Of a stretch of 64,000 nt of DNA, positions 1-10,775 are shown piece after piece. Origin of the DNA: Pantoea agglomerans NBRC 102470. GTDB lineage: Bacteria > Pseudomonadota > Gammaproteobacteria > Enterobacterales > Enterobacteriaceae. The notes under the pieces are model-generated. The model ran no database searches. It was given only the letters and a program-made list of their open reading frames with translations, and was not told the DNA's origin. Every line of letters starts with the position of its first letter. The first letter of the stretch is position 1. The DNA lies in NCBI RefSeq assembly GCF_001598475.1, contig NZ_BCZA01000005.1:368076-432075 (forward strand), in the 5' to 3' direction. The position numbers and the translations under genes were made by a program.

Positions 1-299
1 AATACGCGAGAGACCAGCTCATTGACATAGAGACCGCAGTAGAGCGTGATGCCGCTGAGCGGTAAGGCCAGCGACACCGCTTCGGCATTGCGCAGGGTTT
101 TGACTTCCCCGCGCCCGCTCCAGCGAACCAGCAGCGGGGTAAAAGGCTGTAACGCCCCCTTCAGCTGCGAGCGCCGCGAACGTGCGCCCTTGGCCAGAAC
201 CCGCACCCGCCCTTCACTTTCGCTGAACAGGTCGAGCAGCAGACTGGTTTCGCTGAAGGGGCGACTATGCAGCACAAAGGCGCGTTGCCAGCCTTCCAT
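1..299 (-). CDS. recO: DNA repair protein RecO (N-terminal part, cut by window edge)
   Basis: RecO works with RecF and RecR to load RecA on SSB-coated single-stranded DNA during gap repair. Only about the first 99 codons are inside the window; the gene continues past base 1. The start ATG (positions 299-297) opens [20 protein letters not shown], the typical RecO N-terminus that forms the OB fold. It begins 4 nt after the era stop, so it is the last visible gene of the rpoE-to-recO operon. Identity rests on this N-terminus and on the conserved rnc-era-recO order. Confidence 0.93.
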   Translation of the reverse strand, partial: MEGWQRAFVLHSRPFSETSLLLDLFSESEGRVRVLAKGARSRRSQLKGALQPFTPLLVRWSGRGEVKTLRNAEAVSLALPLSGITLYCGLYVNELVSRV

Positions 300-303
300 T
301 GAA

Positions 304-1209
304 TCAGAGATCGTCTGTATAACCCAGGCTGCGCAGCGCACGTTCGTCATCTGCCCAGCCGGATTTCACTTTCACCCACAGTTCGAGATGCACTTTCGCT
401 TCGAACATCTCTTCCATGTCTCTGCGCGCTTCTGTTCCGATGACTTTGATTTTGGCACCTTTGTTGCCAATCACCATCTTCTTCTGCCCTTCGCGCTCAA
501 CCAGAATCAGACCGTGAATGTCGTAACCGCCACGTTCGTTGGTGACGAAGCGCTCGATCTCAACCGTAACGGAGTAAGGCAGTTCAGCACCCAGGAAGCG
601 CATCAGTTTTTCACGGATCATCTCTGACGCCATGAAACGCTGTGAGCGGTCGGTGATGTAATCTTCCGGGAAGTGATGATCGGCCTGCGGCAGATGCTTG
701 CGGGTAATCGCCGCAATGGTATCGACGTTTTTGCCGCTCTCAGCAGAAATAGGCACGATATCGAGGAAGTTCATCTGCTGGCTCAGGAACTGCAGATGCG
801 GCAGCAGAATGCTTTTATCCTGGATGTTATCGACCTTATTGATCGCCAGCACCACCGGCACTTTATTGTCGCGCAGTTTGCCCAATACCATCTCATCATC
901 GGGCGTCCAGCGGGTGCCTTCAACCACGAAGATCACCAGTTCTACGTCGCCAATGGAACTGCTGGCTGCGCGGTTCATCAGACGGTTAATAGCGCGCTTC
1001 TCTTCCATGTGCAGACCCGGGGTATCGACGTAGATCGCCTGATATTCGCCTTCGGTATGAATGCCCATGATGCGGTGGCGCGTGGTTTGCGGCTTACGCG
1101 AGGTGATCGACACCTTCTGCCCCAGCAACTGGTTCAGTAAGGTGGATTTACCGACGTTTGGTCGGCCAACAATCGCGACAAAGCCGCAATAAGTAACGTT
1201 TTCGCTCAT
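304..1209 (-). CDS. era: GTPase Era, ribosome biogenesis
   Basis: Era is an essential GTPase that binds the 3' end of 16S rRNA and assists 30S maturation at the inner membrane. The 301-residue protein has the family length. The P-loop GRPNVGKS is at residues 15-22, followed by DTPG and NKVD GTPase motifs. A C-terminal KH RNA-binding domain carries the GNKGAKIK loop. It lies between rnc and recO as in other Enterobacterales. A 141-nt spacer with a perfect hairpin separates it from rnc, whereas in E. coli the two genes are coupled. Confidence 0.97.
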   Translation of the reverse strand: MSENVTYCGFVAIVGRPNVGKSTLLNQLLGQKVSITSRKPQTTRHRIMGIHTEGEYQAIYVDTPGLHMEEKRAINRLMNRAASSSIGDVELVIFVVEGTRWTPDDEMVLGKLRDNKVPVVLAINKVDNIQDKSILLPHLQFLSQQMNFLDIVPISAESGKNVDTIAAITRKHLPQADHHFPEDYITDRSQRFMASEMIREKLMRFLGAELPYSVTVEIERFVTNERGGYDIHGLILVEREGQKKMVIGNKGAKIKVIGTEARRDMEEMFEAKVHLELWVKVKSGWADDERALRSLGYTDDL

Positions 1210-1316
1210 TCGAGTCCTGAATTGTTCAGCGCCTGATGCGGCGCCGAAAGAGTGCTATTTGAGTCATGTGTCATTCAGCGTCTTCTGACGCCGGGATAGA
1301 GTGTCAGGTTAATGGT

Positions 1317-1336
1317 CAGTGCCGGTTCCGGCACTG
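1317..1336. repeat. Perfect inverted repeat in the rnc-era spacer
   Basis: CAGTGCCG and CGGCACTG enclose the 4-nt loop GTTC. The hairpin lies directly after the rnc stop on the minus strand, within a 141-nt gap. No T-run follows in the minus direction, so it is more likely an RNA-processing or stabilising element than a terminator. The role is inferred. Confidence 0.55.
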
Positions 1337-1350
1337 TCATCCCGACAGAT

Positions 1351-2145
<795 letters not shown>

Positions 2146-2162
2146 TTAATCAGACAATAATG

Positions 2163-3137
2163 TTAGTGGATACCACCGATGCGACTGAATCGCACGCCGG
2201 TTGGCCACTGGCCTTCTTGTTTCTCAAAGCTCATCCAGATAGCGACCGCTTTACCGACCAGATTACGCTCCGGGACAAAGCCCCAGTAGCGGCTGTCGGC
2301 GCTGTTATCACGGTTGTCGCCCATCATGAAGTATTGCCCTTTCGGCACGACCCAGCTCGCCTGCGGCTGACCCGGCTGCTGATAATACATGCCTGCCTGA
2401 CTCTGCGCTTCGTTTACCAGCAGAATGTCATGCGTCACGTTACCGATTGTCTCTTTGCGGGTTCCCAGGCGCAAACCACCGCGCAGGGTATCGCCCTGCG
2501 GCACCTGATAAAAACCGTTGCCGGTTTCGTTGCCATCAAAGCCGCTAAAGGTCTGAACAAAGTTGCTTGGCTCAACGTCGGTGTAAGTTACCGCTAACGC
2601 TGTGTCGCAGGCTTTATCATCGGAGCAGGTCGGTTTCACCGTCAGCGTTTTGCTGTAAGGATCATAAATGACTTTGTCGCCCGGCAGGCCGATCACGCGC
2701 TTAATGTAATCCAGGCTCGGATCTTTCGGGTATTTAAATACCGCGATATCGCCGCGCTTCGGCTGACCGGTTGGGATCAGCGTCGTCTGGGTGATCGGAT
2801 CCTTGATGCCGTAAGCAAACTTCTCCACCAGGATAAAGTCACCAATCAACAGCGTCGGCATCATCGAGCCAGAGGGAATCTGAAATGGTTCGTAGATAAA
2901 CGAACGCACGATGAAAACCACAGCCAGCACCGGGAACACGGATGCGGTCGTTTCAACCCAGCCTGGCTTTGCAGCGACCTTCGCCAGCGTTTTGCTGTCG
3001 AGCGCGTTACCGGTCTGGGCCTGAGCCTCAGCCTGTTTCGCGCGACGCGCGGGTGCCCATTTAAAACGATCAATTACCCATACGATGCCAGTAATCAGCG
3101 TCGCTATCGCCAGAATCAGGGCGAACATATTAGCCAT
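2163..3137 (-). CDS. lepB: Signal peptidase I
   Basis: LepB removes signal peptides from exported proteins at the periplasmic face of the inner membrane. The 324-residue protein has the usual two N-terminal membrane segments (about residues 3-22 and 62-80). The catalytic serine is in PSGSMMPT (S91) and the general-base lysine is K146 in LDYIKRVIG. The C-terminal MMGDNRDNSADSR box is present. It begins 9 nt after lepA, so the two are co-transcribed and probably translationally coupled. Confidence 0.98.
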   Translation of the reverse strand: MANMFALILAIATLITGIVWVIDRFKWAPARRAKQAEAQAQTGNALDSKTLAKVAAKPGWVETTASVFPVLAVVFIVRSFIYEPFQIPSGSMMPTLLIGDFILVEKFAYGIKDPITQTTLIPTGQPKRGDIAVFKYPKDPSLDYIKRVIGLPGDKVIYDPYSKTLTVKPTCSDDKACDTALAVTYTDVEPSNFVQTFSGFDGNETGNGFYQVPQGDTLRGGLRLGTRKETIGNVTHDILLVNEAQSQAGMYYQQPGQPQASWVVPKGQYFMMGDNRDNSADSRYWGFVPERNLVGKAVAIWMSFEKQEGQWPTGVRFSRIGGIH

Positions 3138-3146
3138 TGGAAATCC

Positions 3147-4946
3147 TTATTTGCTGTCCTTACCGACATGCAGAATGGCGAGGAACGCTTCCTGTGGCAG
3201 CTCAACGTTACCAACCTGCTTCATTCGCTTCTTACCATCTTTCTGCTTCTGCAACAGTTTCTTCTTACGGCTGACGTCACCGCCATAACACTTGGCAAGA
3301 ACGTTTTTACGCAGCTGTTTCACCGTTGAACGCGCGATAATGTGGTTGCCGATGGCAGCCTGAATCGCAATATCAAACTGCTGACGCGGGATGAGCTCTT
3401 TCATTTTCTCAACCAGATCGCGTCCGCGATAAGGCGCGTTGTCACGGTGGGTAATCAGCGCCAGCGCATCCACACGCTCAGAGTTAATCAGTACGTCGAC
3501 GCGTACCATGTCTGAAGGCTGGAAACGTTTAAAGTTGTAATCCAGCGAGGCATAACCGCGCGAGGTTGATTTCAGACGGTCAAAGAAGTCGAGTACCACT
3601 TCAGCCATCGGAATTTCGTAAGTCAGTGCCACCTGATTGCCGTGGTAAACCATGTTGGTCTGCACGCCACGCTTCTCAATACAGAGCGTGATGACGTTGC
3701 CCAGATACTCCTGCGGCAGCAGCATGTGACATTCGGCAATCGGTTCACGCAGCTCTTCGATATTGTTCAGTGCCGGCAGCTTGGATGGGCTGTCGACATG
3801 AACGATTTCGCCGCTGGTGGTCACGACTTCATACACCACCGTCGGTGCGGTAGTGATCAGATCGAGATCGTATTCGCGCTCCAGACGCTCCTGGATGATC
3901 TCCATGTGCAGCAGACCGAGGAAGCCGCAGCGGAAACCAAAGCCCAGCGCCGTTGAGCTTTCTGGCTCATAGAACAGCGAGGCGTCGTTCAGGCTCAGTT
4001 TACCGAGCGCATCACGGAACGCTTCATAGTCGTCAGAGCTGATTGGGAACAGACCGGCGTAAACCTGTGGCTTCACTTTTTTAAAACCTGGCAGCGCTTT
4101 GTCTGCCGGGTTACGTGCGGTAGTCAGCGTATCGCCCACGGGTGCGCCGAGGATATCTTTAATGGCGCAGACCAGCCAGCCTACTTCACCGCAGTTCAGC
4201 TCATTACGATCAACCCGTTTCGGGGTGAAGATACCCAGGCGGTCAGCGTTATAAACCTGACCAGTGCTCAGGACTTTGATCTTGTCGCCTTTGCGCATGG
4301 TGCCGTTTTTCACGCGCACCAGGGAAACAACACCCAGGTAGTTATCGAACCAGGAGTCGATAATCAGTGCCTGCAGCGGCGCTTCCGGATCGCCTTCTGG
4401 CGGCGGAATATCGCGCACTAAGCGTTCCAGCACTTCCGGAACGCCGACGCCGGTTTTGGCTGAGCAGCGCACCGCGTCAGTTGCATCAATGCCGACGATA
4501 TCTTCAATTTCCTGCGCGGCGCGATCGGGATCGGCAGCGGGCAGGTCAATTTTGTTCAGAACCGGCACCACTTCCAGATCCATCTCCATCGCGGTGTAGC
4601 AGTTCGCCAGTGTCTGCGCTTCAACACCCTGACCGGCATCCACCACCAGCAGCGCACCTTCGCAGGCGGCCAGTGAGCGGGAAACTTCATAAGAGAAGTC
4701 TACATGTCCTGGGGTATCGATGAAATTGAGCTGGTAAGTTTGGCCGTCTTTCGCGTGGTAATCGAGTGTGACGCTCTGTGCTTTGATGGTGATGCCACGC
4801 TCGCGCTCCAGATCCATAGAGTCAAGAACCTGCGCAGCCATTTCACGAGCGGTGAGGCCGCCGCAAATCTGAATCAGGCGGTCAGAGAGCGTAGATTTGC
4901 CATGGTCGATATGAGCGATGATGGAGAAATTTCTTATGTGCTTCAT
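3147..4946 (-). CDS. lepA: Elongation factor 4 (LepA)
   Basis: LepA is a ribosome-associated GTPase implicated in back-translocation and 30S assembly. The 599 residues match the family length. The order is the G domain (DHGKST near residues 13-18, DTPGH, NKID), EF-G-like domains II, III and V, and the LepA-specific C-terminal domain. It is encoded between the rse genes and lepB in the sigma-E operon region. A 218-nt gap with a terminator-like hairpin separates it from rseC. Confidence 0.98.
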   Translation of the reverse strand: MKHIRNFSIIAHIDHGKSTLSDRLIQICGGLTAREMAAQVLDSMDLERERGITIKAQSVTLDYHAKDGQTYQLNFIDTPGHVDFSYEVSRSLAACEGALLVVDAGQGVEAQTLANCYTAMEMDLEVVPVLNKIDLPAADPDRAAQEIEDIVGIDATDAVRCSAKTGVGVPEVLERLVRDIPPPEGDPEAPLQALIIDSWFDNYLGVVSLVRVKNGTMRKGDKIKVLSTGQVYNADRLGIFTPKRVDRNELNCGEVGWLVCAIKDILGAPVGDTLTTARNPADKALPGFKKVKPQVYAGLFPISSDDYEAFRDALGKLSLNDASLFYEPESSTALGFGFRCGFLGLLHMEIIQERLEREYDLDLITTAPTVVYEVVTTSGEIVHVDSPSKLPALNNIEELREPIAECHMLLPQEYLGNVITLCIEKRGVQTNMVYHGNQVALTYEIPMAEVVLDFFDRLKSTSRGYASLDYNFKRFQPSDMVRVDVLINSERVDALALITHRDNAPYRGRDLVEKMKELIPRQQFDIAIQAAIGNHIIARSTVKQLRKNVLAKCYGGDVSRKKKLLQKQKDGKKRMKQVGNVELPQEAFLAILHVGKDSK

Positions 4947-5134
4947 TTATTGGGATATCTTCGCTTAAAATTCAGTTGAAAACCTGAGCACAGACACATT
5001 CAGGAAGATCGCTCTTTACCCACAATCCTGTCAGCCTCATTAATGACGACGCATATTACACTGTTAACGCCGCGCATAAAAGAATGGAACGTGGTGGAAG
5101 CGAAACAGATATCTGCGCGAGGCAGAACAGATAA

Positions 5135-5155
5135 AGGCCGCGGGATGCGCGGCCT
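5135..5155 (-). terminator. Terminator-like hairpin after rseC
   Basis: AGGCCGCG and CGCGGCCT form an 8-bp stem with a 5-nt loop. On the minus strand it is followed by a short T-rich run (TTTAT). It lies between rseC and lepA and could partly uncouple the sigma-E genes from lepA-lepB. Confidence 0.55.
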
Positions 5156-5164
5156 GGACGTGCG

Positions 5165-5629
5165 TTACGCTTCGCTTTCAACACGCAGCGCATCGGGAGG
5201 CAGGGCGATGTTCAGAATGACCGGCTGAAAGGCTTCTCGATCGCCGAATTTCATTGAAACGCCTTTGGCGACAATAAAACCCCCGATGCCGCCCAGCAGC
5301 GCACCGCAGGCGGCGGCCAGATCGCTGCTGAACAGCGCCTGAAACAGCCCGGAAACCAGGAACAGGCCAAACAGCGGCGTCATGTAGACCAGCAACGCGG
5401 AACCCAGCAGGCTGCTCTCTTTGATACCAAGTTCGATCCGCTGCCCCGGCTGCAGCGGCTTGCTGCTGGCGATTTGCATCACGTGGGCATTCTTCGGACC
5501 GAGCTTATTCAGCATATGGCTGCCACAGCCTTTACGCGCCTGGCAGCTGTTGCAGGAGGTTTTAGCTTCGGTGTGCAGCGTGGCGATGCCATCCTGCCAT
5601 GCCACCACGGTGGCCCATTCTCTCATCAT
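5165..5629 (-). CDS. rseC: SoxR-reducing system / sigma-E regulator RseC
   Basis: RseC is an inner-membrane protein of the rpoE operon that modulates sigma-E and takes part in SoxR reduction. The 154-residue protein has an N-terminal cysteine cluster (CNSCQARKGCGSH, near residues 26-38). Two membrane segments follow in the middle. Its ATG overlaps the rseB stop in an ATGATG arrangement, so starting at the first or second Met changes one residue only. Confidence 0.93.
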   Translation of the reverse strand: MMREWATVVAWQDGIATLHTEAKTSCNSCQARKGCGSHMLNKLGPKNAHVMQIASSKPLQPGQRIELGIKESSLLGSALLVYMTPLFGLFLVSGLFQALFSSDLAAACGALLGGIGGFIVAKGVSMKFGDREAFQPVILNIALPPDALRVESEA

Positions 5630-6582
5630 TTTTGTGACCCCAGGTCGATGCTGTCCGCAATACGTTTTGCGGTCGAGGGCGGTAATTCGCCGATCACCGC
5701 TATTTCGTTATTATTGCGCACAACGGTCTGTACCGTACGACGCCCAGTGCGCAATGTCTGCGTTGTGCTGGTTTTATCGGCCGGCGTCACGTTGATCGCG
5801 AAACTAAACAGGCCATCACTGTAGAGCTTCGATTCCATATTTTTATTCAGACCGGGTAGCGTGCGGCGATTCTGCGACACCAGCGACATACCGGCAGGTA
5901 TCCAGCCTGGCTGCCAGGTGAGCGTAACCGCATCCCCTTTCGGCACCGATAGCGACGGAGGCAGATTGGCTTTCTCCAGCCCCTGCATCAGATTACGCAC
6001 CCCTTCGTCCACCGCAAAGCTGATGACGCGGAACTGCTCCAGCGTTTCGCCATCACGATCGAGCAGGTCGATGCGCAGCGGCAGCTTGGTGTCCACATCC
6101 AGCCAGACCACATAGCTGTAACGAGTGCCATCGCGTGAAACGATGCGCAACACATCACACATCTGATCGGCAATGCGCGAGCGGCCCACGGTAATAAAAT
6201 CATAGGCTGTGGCGAGCTTGGTGAAGTCAGCAAAAATTACCGACGGTAAAGCATCGATAATGTGATTGCCGGGGAGCGAAAAGGGATCGAGGCCGGGTTC
6301 GAAGTAACTGATATCATTGCCGCGCTGGATCACTTCCCGACGTGGCCCGTCCATCTGCAACAGCTGCGCGAATATCCGGTTATCGATTACAGCATGACGA
6401 TAACGCAGCGATTCGATGCCGATGCGGGAAACGTTGATATAGGCGAATTCGTAGTTGAGGTTCTGACTTGCCTGCTCCATCTGCTGCAATAGCGCCCCGG
6501 ACGCAGAAGGTTGCGCCGGGGCGGCAGATGACCACAACAGGCTGCCTGTCAGCAGGCTAACAGCATACCAAAGCGGCTTCAT
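5626..6582 (-). CDS. rseB: Sigma-E factor regulatory protein RseB
   Basis: RseB is a periplasmic protein that binds RseA and shields it from DegS until mislocalised lipopolysaccharide or outer-membrane proteins release it. The 318 residues begin with a Sec signal peptide ending near AAPAQP. The MucB/RseB N-terminal domain and C-terminal domain follow. The start overlaps the rseA stop, indicating translational coupling and matched stoichiometry. Confidence 0.96.
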   Translation of the reverse strand: MKPLWYAVSLLTGSLLWSSAAPAQPSASGALLQQMEQASQNLNYEFAYINVSRIGIESLRYRHAVIDNRIFAQLLQMDGPRREVIQRGNDISYFEPGLDPFSLPGNHIIDALPSVIFADFTKLATAYDFITVGRSRIADQMCDVLRIVSRDGTRYSYVVWLDVDTKLPLRIDLLDRDGETLEQFRVISFAVDEGVRNLMQGLEKANLPPSLSVPKGDAVTLTWQPGWIPAGMSLVSQNRRTLPGLNKNMESKLYSDGLFSFAINVTPADKTSTTQTLRTGRRTVQTVVRNNNEIAVIGELPPSTAKRIADSIDLGSQK

Positions 6583-7235
6583 TACTGCTGTTGCTGTCCT
6601 AATGATTGATTTCCGGGAACATCAACCTGCGCCTGTTTTGGCGCAGTGGTTTCAAACTGCAGCTGGTCAGCGTGCAGGCGACGTTGCAGTTCGTAATCCT
6701 GCAGCATGGCATTTACGCGACGACGCTGGTCCTGAACCTGCTGGTTAGAACTGTTGGTGTCAAATGCATCAGACGGCACGCCCAGGCTCACCGGAGACGC
6801 TTTGCCCATCATCGGCATCGTATTGAACACCGGAGAGTCAGAGGTCTGCGTGGCGCTGCCCTCTGGCTGGTTATAGTGCTGAACGCCTACGATCACGGCC
6901 AGTGAAACACAGGCAGCGACACCGACCTGGGTCAGTTGCGCAGCCCACGGGCGCGCTTTTTTCCAGAACGGCATTTTTTCCCAGCGGGAAGGTTCTGGCT
7001 GAGCTTCAGGGATCAGCGTTGTAACCGTACGCAACGGTTCTTTTTCGATGGCAGCAGCGACGCGCGCAGAAATATCAAAATGCAGGACATCGCCCACATC
7101 ACCGCGCATGGTATCGCGAATGAGATGATAGCTTGCCCAGCTTTTCTGTAATTCTGCGTCCTTAGACAAGGCGGAAAACAGCTCGTTATCTAAGGTCTCA
7201 CCATCCATTAAAGCGGAAAGTTTTTCTTTCTGCAT
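6582..7235 (-). CDS. rseA: Anti-sigma-E factor RseA
   Basis: RseA is a single-pass inner-membrane anti-sigma factor that sequesters sigma-E until DegS, RseP and ClpXP cleave it. The cytoplasmic N-terminus MQKEKLSALMDGETLDNEL is the sigma-binding region. A membrane segment lies at about residues 97-120 (AAQLTQVGVAACVSLAVIVG). The periplasmic tail is Gln-rich and ends QQQQ. It starts 27 nt after the rpoE stop. Confidence 0.97.
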   Translation of the reverse strand: MQKEKLSALMDGETLDNELFSALSKDAELQKSWASYHLIRDTMRGDVGDVLHFDISARVAAAIEKEPLRTVTTLIPEAQPEPSRWEKMPFWKKARPWAAQLTQVGVAACVSLAVIVGVQHYNQPEGSATQTSDSPVFNTMPMMGKASPVSLGVPSDAFDTNSSNQQVQDQRRRVNAMLQDYELQRRLHADQLQFETTAPKQAQVDVPGNQSLGQQQQ

Positions 7236-7262
7236 GCCTATGTACCCTTCCAGTAGCCGTTA

Positions 7263-7841
7263 TCACTGACGTTGGATAAGCGGTTGAACTTTGTTATCAA
7301 TGGCCTCTCGCGCACGAAAGATACGTGATCGAACAGTGCCTACCGGGCAATCCATAATGACGGCGATCTCTTCATAACTCAGACCGTCCAGTTCCCTGAG
7401 GGTGATTGCCATACGCAAGTCCTCGGGTAGCGCCTCGATGGTACGAAAGACAATTTGTTTCAATTCTTCTGACAACATTAAGTTCTCAGGGTTCGAAATT
7501 TCTTTTAATGCACCCGCACTTTCGAAATTTTCTGCGTCAATAGCATCCACATCGCTGGATGGCGGACGACGCCCCTGAGCAACCAGGTAATTTTTCGCTG
7601 TATTTACCGCAATGCGGTACAGCCAGGTATAAAACGCGCTATCGCCCCGGAATGAATCCAGTGCGCGATACGCTTTAATAAACGATTCCTGTACTACATC
7701 AGGTACGTCGCCCGAGGGAACATAGCGTGAAACCAGGCTCGCCACTTTATGCTGGTAACGAATCACCAGTAAGTTGAAAGCTTTTTGATCTCCCTTCTGT
7801 ACGCGCTCGACAAGGACCTGGTCCGTCAACTGCTCGCTCAT
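7263..7841 (-). CDS. rpoE: RNA polymerase sigma factor RpoE (sigma-E)
   Basis: Sigma-E directs the envelope-stress response. The start MSEQLTDQVLVERVQKGDQ gives 192 residues, like the 191 of E. coli; the reading frame stays open 36 codons further upstream but that part is leader. Region 2 is around residues 20-90 and region 4, with the helix-turn-helix, is near the end (LDGLSYEEIAVIMDCPVGTVRSR). A sigma-E-type promoter lies about 80 nt upstream, so the gene is autoregulated as in E. coli. Confidence 0.98.
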   Translation of the reverse strand: MSEQLTDQVLVERVQKGDQKAFNLLVIRYQHKVASLVSRYVPSGDVPDVVQESFIKAYRALDSFRGDSAFYTWLYRIAVNTAKNYLVAQGRRPPSSDVDAIDAENFESAGALKEISNPENLMLSEELKQIVFRTIEALPEDLRMAITLRELDGLSYEEIAVIMDCPVGTVRSRIFRAREAIDNKVQPLIQRQ

Positions 7842-7920
7842 CCGAGGTAATGTCTCCCCAAATTTTTCATACGCATAAAGTAACTGCCAGCACATCTCAT
7901 GGTTCTGAGCAAGCATGCGC

Positions 7921-7948
7921 TTAGAGTTGTGATGTGGTGCGAAGTTCA
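7921..7948 (-). promoter_or_regulatory. Sigma-E promoter of rpoE
   Basis: On the minus strand the -35 box TGAACTT and the -10 box TCTAA are separated by 16 nt. This fits the sigma-E consensus (GGAACTT, N15-16, TCTRA) and puts transcription start about 70 nt before the rpoE ATG. Autoregulation of rpoE by sigma-E is known in E. coli. Confidence 0.85.
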
Positions 7949-8040
7949 CTTCTCGCCCTGATATTTACCGCTCCGATGGACATTACACAGGTTCTTCGTT
8001 TTCGTTCAGTGTAAGGAGCGTAAATCGCAGGCAGAGTAAC

Positions 8041-8064
8041 CTATGACAACAGCTTTTTCATCAT
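8041..8064 (-). other. Possible 7-codon leader ORF far upstream of rpoE
   Basis: An ATG-ATG start reads MMKKLLS and a stop. It is preceded by AAAGGA at good spacing. It lies about 200 nt before rpoE on the same strand. It may be chance; E. coli has a translated leader (rseD) upstream of rpoE but this is not similar. Confidence 0.25.
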
Positions 8065-8094
8065 TAAATCCTTTAGGTTTAATAAGTTTGCTAT

Positions 8095-8124
8095 AAAAAA
8101 CCGCGCCAAAAGCAGCCCGGTTTT
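8095..8124. terminator. Terminator-like hairpin between rpoE and nadB
   Basis: AAAACCG and CGGTTTT pair, with a GC-rich inner stem and small internal mismatches. A-rich and T-rich flanks make it terminator-like in both directions. The rest of the 7950-8250 gap is AT-rich and holds the rpoE and nadB promoters. Confidence 0.4.
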
Positions 8125-8255
8125 AACTCACTGATATTAAGTAACTTTGGGAAATCATCAGACAAAAACCTGCGCCAGATGTTTAAAATACTTCACAGCA
8201 ACCCCCATTGCGCTTATGCTCAGCCCTATTCTTGTTTAGTAAATTAAACATTATG

Positions 8256-9875
8256 ATGAATGCGAACCCGGATTATCAGTGTGATGTACTCATTGTGGGC
8301 AGCGGTGCTGCTGGCCTGTCGCTGGCGTTGCGGCTGGCAAAACAGTATCAGGTGACAGTTCTCAGTAAAGCGCAGGTCAATGAGGGGTCAACCCTTTACG
8401 CCCAGGGCGGTATTGCTGCGGTATTTGATGAGACTGACAGTATCGAGTCGCACATCGAAGATACGCTGATTGCCGGAGCAGGATTATGCAACCGTGAAGC
8501 CGTCTCGTTTATCGCCAGTAATGCCCGGCATTGCGTGCAGTGGCTGATCGACAACGGTGTCGCTTTTGATCTCGATCCGCAGGCGGCCGGCGACATGCGT
8601 TATCACCTGACGCGGGAAGGCGGCCACAGTCATCGCCGTATCCTGCACAGCGCTGACGCCACCGGCCACGCGGTTGAAACGACGCTGGTAAGCCAGGCGT
8701 TGAGCCATCCCAATATCCGGATTCTGGAACGCACCAACGCAGTCGATCTGATTCTTTCAGATAAAATCGGCCTGCCAGGCCCACGCCGTGTAGTAGGCGC
8801 GTGGATCTGGAACCGTAATCGCGAACAGGTGGAAACCTGTCGGGCACGGGCCGTGGTGGTTGCAACCGGTGGTGCCGCCAAGGTCTATCAATATACGACT
8901 AATCCCGACATCGCCTCCGGTGACGGCATCGCGATGGCCTGGCGTGCCGGCTGCCGGGTTGCCAATCTGGAATTTAATCAGTTCCACCCGACCTGCCTGT
9001 TTCATCCGCAGGCGCAGAATTTCCTGTTAACCGAAGCGTTACGTGGAGAAGGTGCCTGGCTGTTGCGTCCCGATGGCAGCCGTTTCATGCCCGATTTTGA
9101 TGAGCGCGCCGAACTCGCCCCGCGCGATATCGTCGCCCGGGCCATCGATCATGAGATGAAGCGGCTGGGCGTTGACTGTATGTATCTGGACATCAGCCAC
9201 CAGCCTGAGGAGTTTGTTCGCGCGCACTTCCCGATGATCTATGAGAAGTTGCTGACCTTTGGCTTTGACCTCACCAAAGAACCCATCCCGATTGTGCCTG
9301 CCGCGCACTATACCTGTGGCGGCGTGGTCGTTGATCAGCACGGCCAGACCGACGTCAGTGGCCTCTATGCCATCGGTGAGGTGAGTTATACCGGCCTGCA
9401 TGGCGCTAACCGCATGGCATCCAATTCGCTGCTGGAGTGTCTGGTGTATGGCTGGTCCGCCGCAGAGGAGCTGATTCGCACCCTGCCCGCCATCGAAGCC
9501 GTTACTGCGCTACCCGCATGGGATGAAAGTCAGGTCGATGACGCCGATGAGCGCGTGGTGATCCAGCATAACTGGCACGAGCTGCGATTATTCATGTGGG
9601 ATTACATGGGAATCGTCCGCACGACCCGGCGGCTGGAGCGGGCGCTGCGTCGCATCAACCTGCTTCAGCAGGAGATCGATGAATATTATCGTCATTTCCG
9701 CCTCTCCAATAATCTGCTGGAGCTACGGAATCTGGTGCAGGTCGCTGACCTGATGGTGCGCTGTGCGCTGGAGCGAAAAGAGAGTCGCGGCCTGCACTAT
9801 ATCCGCGACTACCCGGATTTACTGCCCGAGGCGCGGCCAACCATCCTGACGCCGCCGGACTACATAAAAAGGTAG
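8256..9875 (+). CDS. nadB: L-aspartate oxidase
   Basis: NadB oxidises L-aspartate to iminoaspartate, the first step of de novo NAD synthesis. The start [20 protein letters not shown] matches the family N-terminus; a Met one codon earlier is equally possible and no strong ribosome site is visible. The FAD-binding GSGAAG is at residues 15-20. The succinate dehydrogenase/fumarate reductase motifs [15 protein letters not shown] and [21 protein letters not shown] are intact. The stop overlaps the convergent trmN gene by 16 nt. It is divergent from rpoE as in E. coli. Confidence 0.97.
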   Translation: MNANPDYQCDVLIVGSGAAGLSLALRLAKQYQVTVLSKAQVNEGSTLYAQGGIAAVFDETDSIESHIEDTLIAGAGLCNREAVSFIASNARHCVQWLIDNGVAFDLDPQAAGDMRYHLTREGGHSHRRILHSADATGHAVETTLVSQALSHPNIRILERTNAVDLILSDKIGLPGPRRVVGAWIWNRNREQVETCRARAVVVATGGAAKVYQYTTNPDIASGDGIAMAWRAGCRVANLEFNQFHPTCLFHPQAQNFLLTEALRGEGAWLLRPDGSRFMPDFDERAELAPRDIVARAIDHEMKRLGVDCMYLDISHQPEEFVRAHFPMIYEKLLTFGFDLTKEPIPIVPAAHYTCGGVVVDQHGQTDVSGLYAIGEVSYTGLHGANRMASNSLLECLVYGWSAAEELIRTLPAIEAVTALPAWDESQVDDADERVVIQHNWHELRLFMWDYMGIVRTTRRLERALRRINLLQQEIDEYYRHFRLSNNLLELRNLVQVADLMVRCALERKESRGLHYIRDYPDLLPEARPTILTPPDYIKR

Positions 9876-10609
9876 AACTCCCGCGTCAGGCTACACCACT
9901 CAGCAGAATAGCGGGTGTCCGGCGTGCGGATGGCAAGGCGCTCCAGCAGGGTTTCACCGGCCTGCGGCGACAGCCCCAGCAGGACGCGGTGTGGCGGACG
10001 ATGGGCATATTCCGCCACGTCCAGCCGGAAACGCAGGTGCCAGCCATCCGCCTGCGCCAGGGCGATGAATTCCTGGCCGGTCGCGGTGGGCAGCACCACG
10101 CAGAACATCCCCTCTTCTTCAATCAGTAATGCAGCGCTGCGTAGCAGTGTCTGATGATCGAGCGAGGCAGTCGCACGGGCGCTGTCCCGTGCCGCAGTCG
10201 AACAGGCCACGCCAGGCGCAAAATAAGGCGGATTGCTGACGATTAGCGAGTAACGTTTATCGCACTGTTCGGCCCAGTCGGCGATATCACGCTGATGAAT
10301 CTGAATACGTTCAGGCCACGGCGACTGCTGCACATTCTCCTGCGCCTGAAGCGCGGCTTGCGGTTCTAACTCAACCGCATCGATGTTGACCGGCGACGGC
10401 GTACGCTGCGCCAGCATCAGCGCGATAAGCCCGCTGCCGCTGCCAATATCCAGAATACGTTTTACCCCGGCAACCGGCGCCCAGGCCCCAAGCAGAATGG
10501 CATCGGTGCCCACTTTCATCGCACAGCGATCGTGCGCGACAAAAAATTGTTTAAAGGTAAAACCGTTCTTGTTTAACTGTGGCCGTTCACGCGGCTTATC
10601 CTGCATCAT
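9860..10609 (-). CDS. trmN: tRNA1(Val) (adenine37-N6)-methyltransferase TrmN6 (YfiC)
   Basis: This class I SAM-dependent methyltransferase modifies A37 of tRNA1(Val). The 249 residues include the SAM-binding motif [16 protein letters not shown] (about residues 52-67). The catalytic NPPY motif of N6-adenine methyltransferases is near residue 128 (IVSNPPYF). It is convergent with nadB and divergent from srmB, the E. coli order. Confidence 0.93.
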   Translation of the reverse strand: MMQDKPRERPQLNKNGFTFKQFFVAHDRCAMKVGTDAILLGAWAPVAGVKRILDIGSGSGLIALMLAQRTPSPVNIDAVELEPQAALQAQENVQQSPWPERIQIHQRDIADWAEQCDKRYSLIVSNPPYFAPGVACSTAARDSARATASLDHQTLLRSAALLIEEEGMFCVVLPTATGQEFIALAQADGWHLRFRLDVAEYAHRPPHRVLLGLSPQAGETLLERLAIRTPDTRYSAEWCSLTREFYLFM

Positions 10610-10775
10610 TCGTCACTACCATCGTTTTTTTTCCTGCCGTACGGCAGCGCATGAGTGTAACGTGACAACAGAGGGAATTCACGCGGCAGACAACCCCAGG
10701 CGCAGCCGAAACGGATTAACAGATGAAGATTCAGTCTGATCTGTCTATAATCAGCGCCCCAAACTGAGGTAGACC

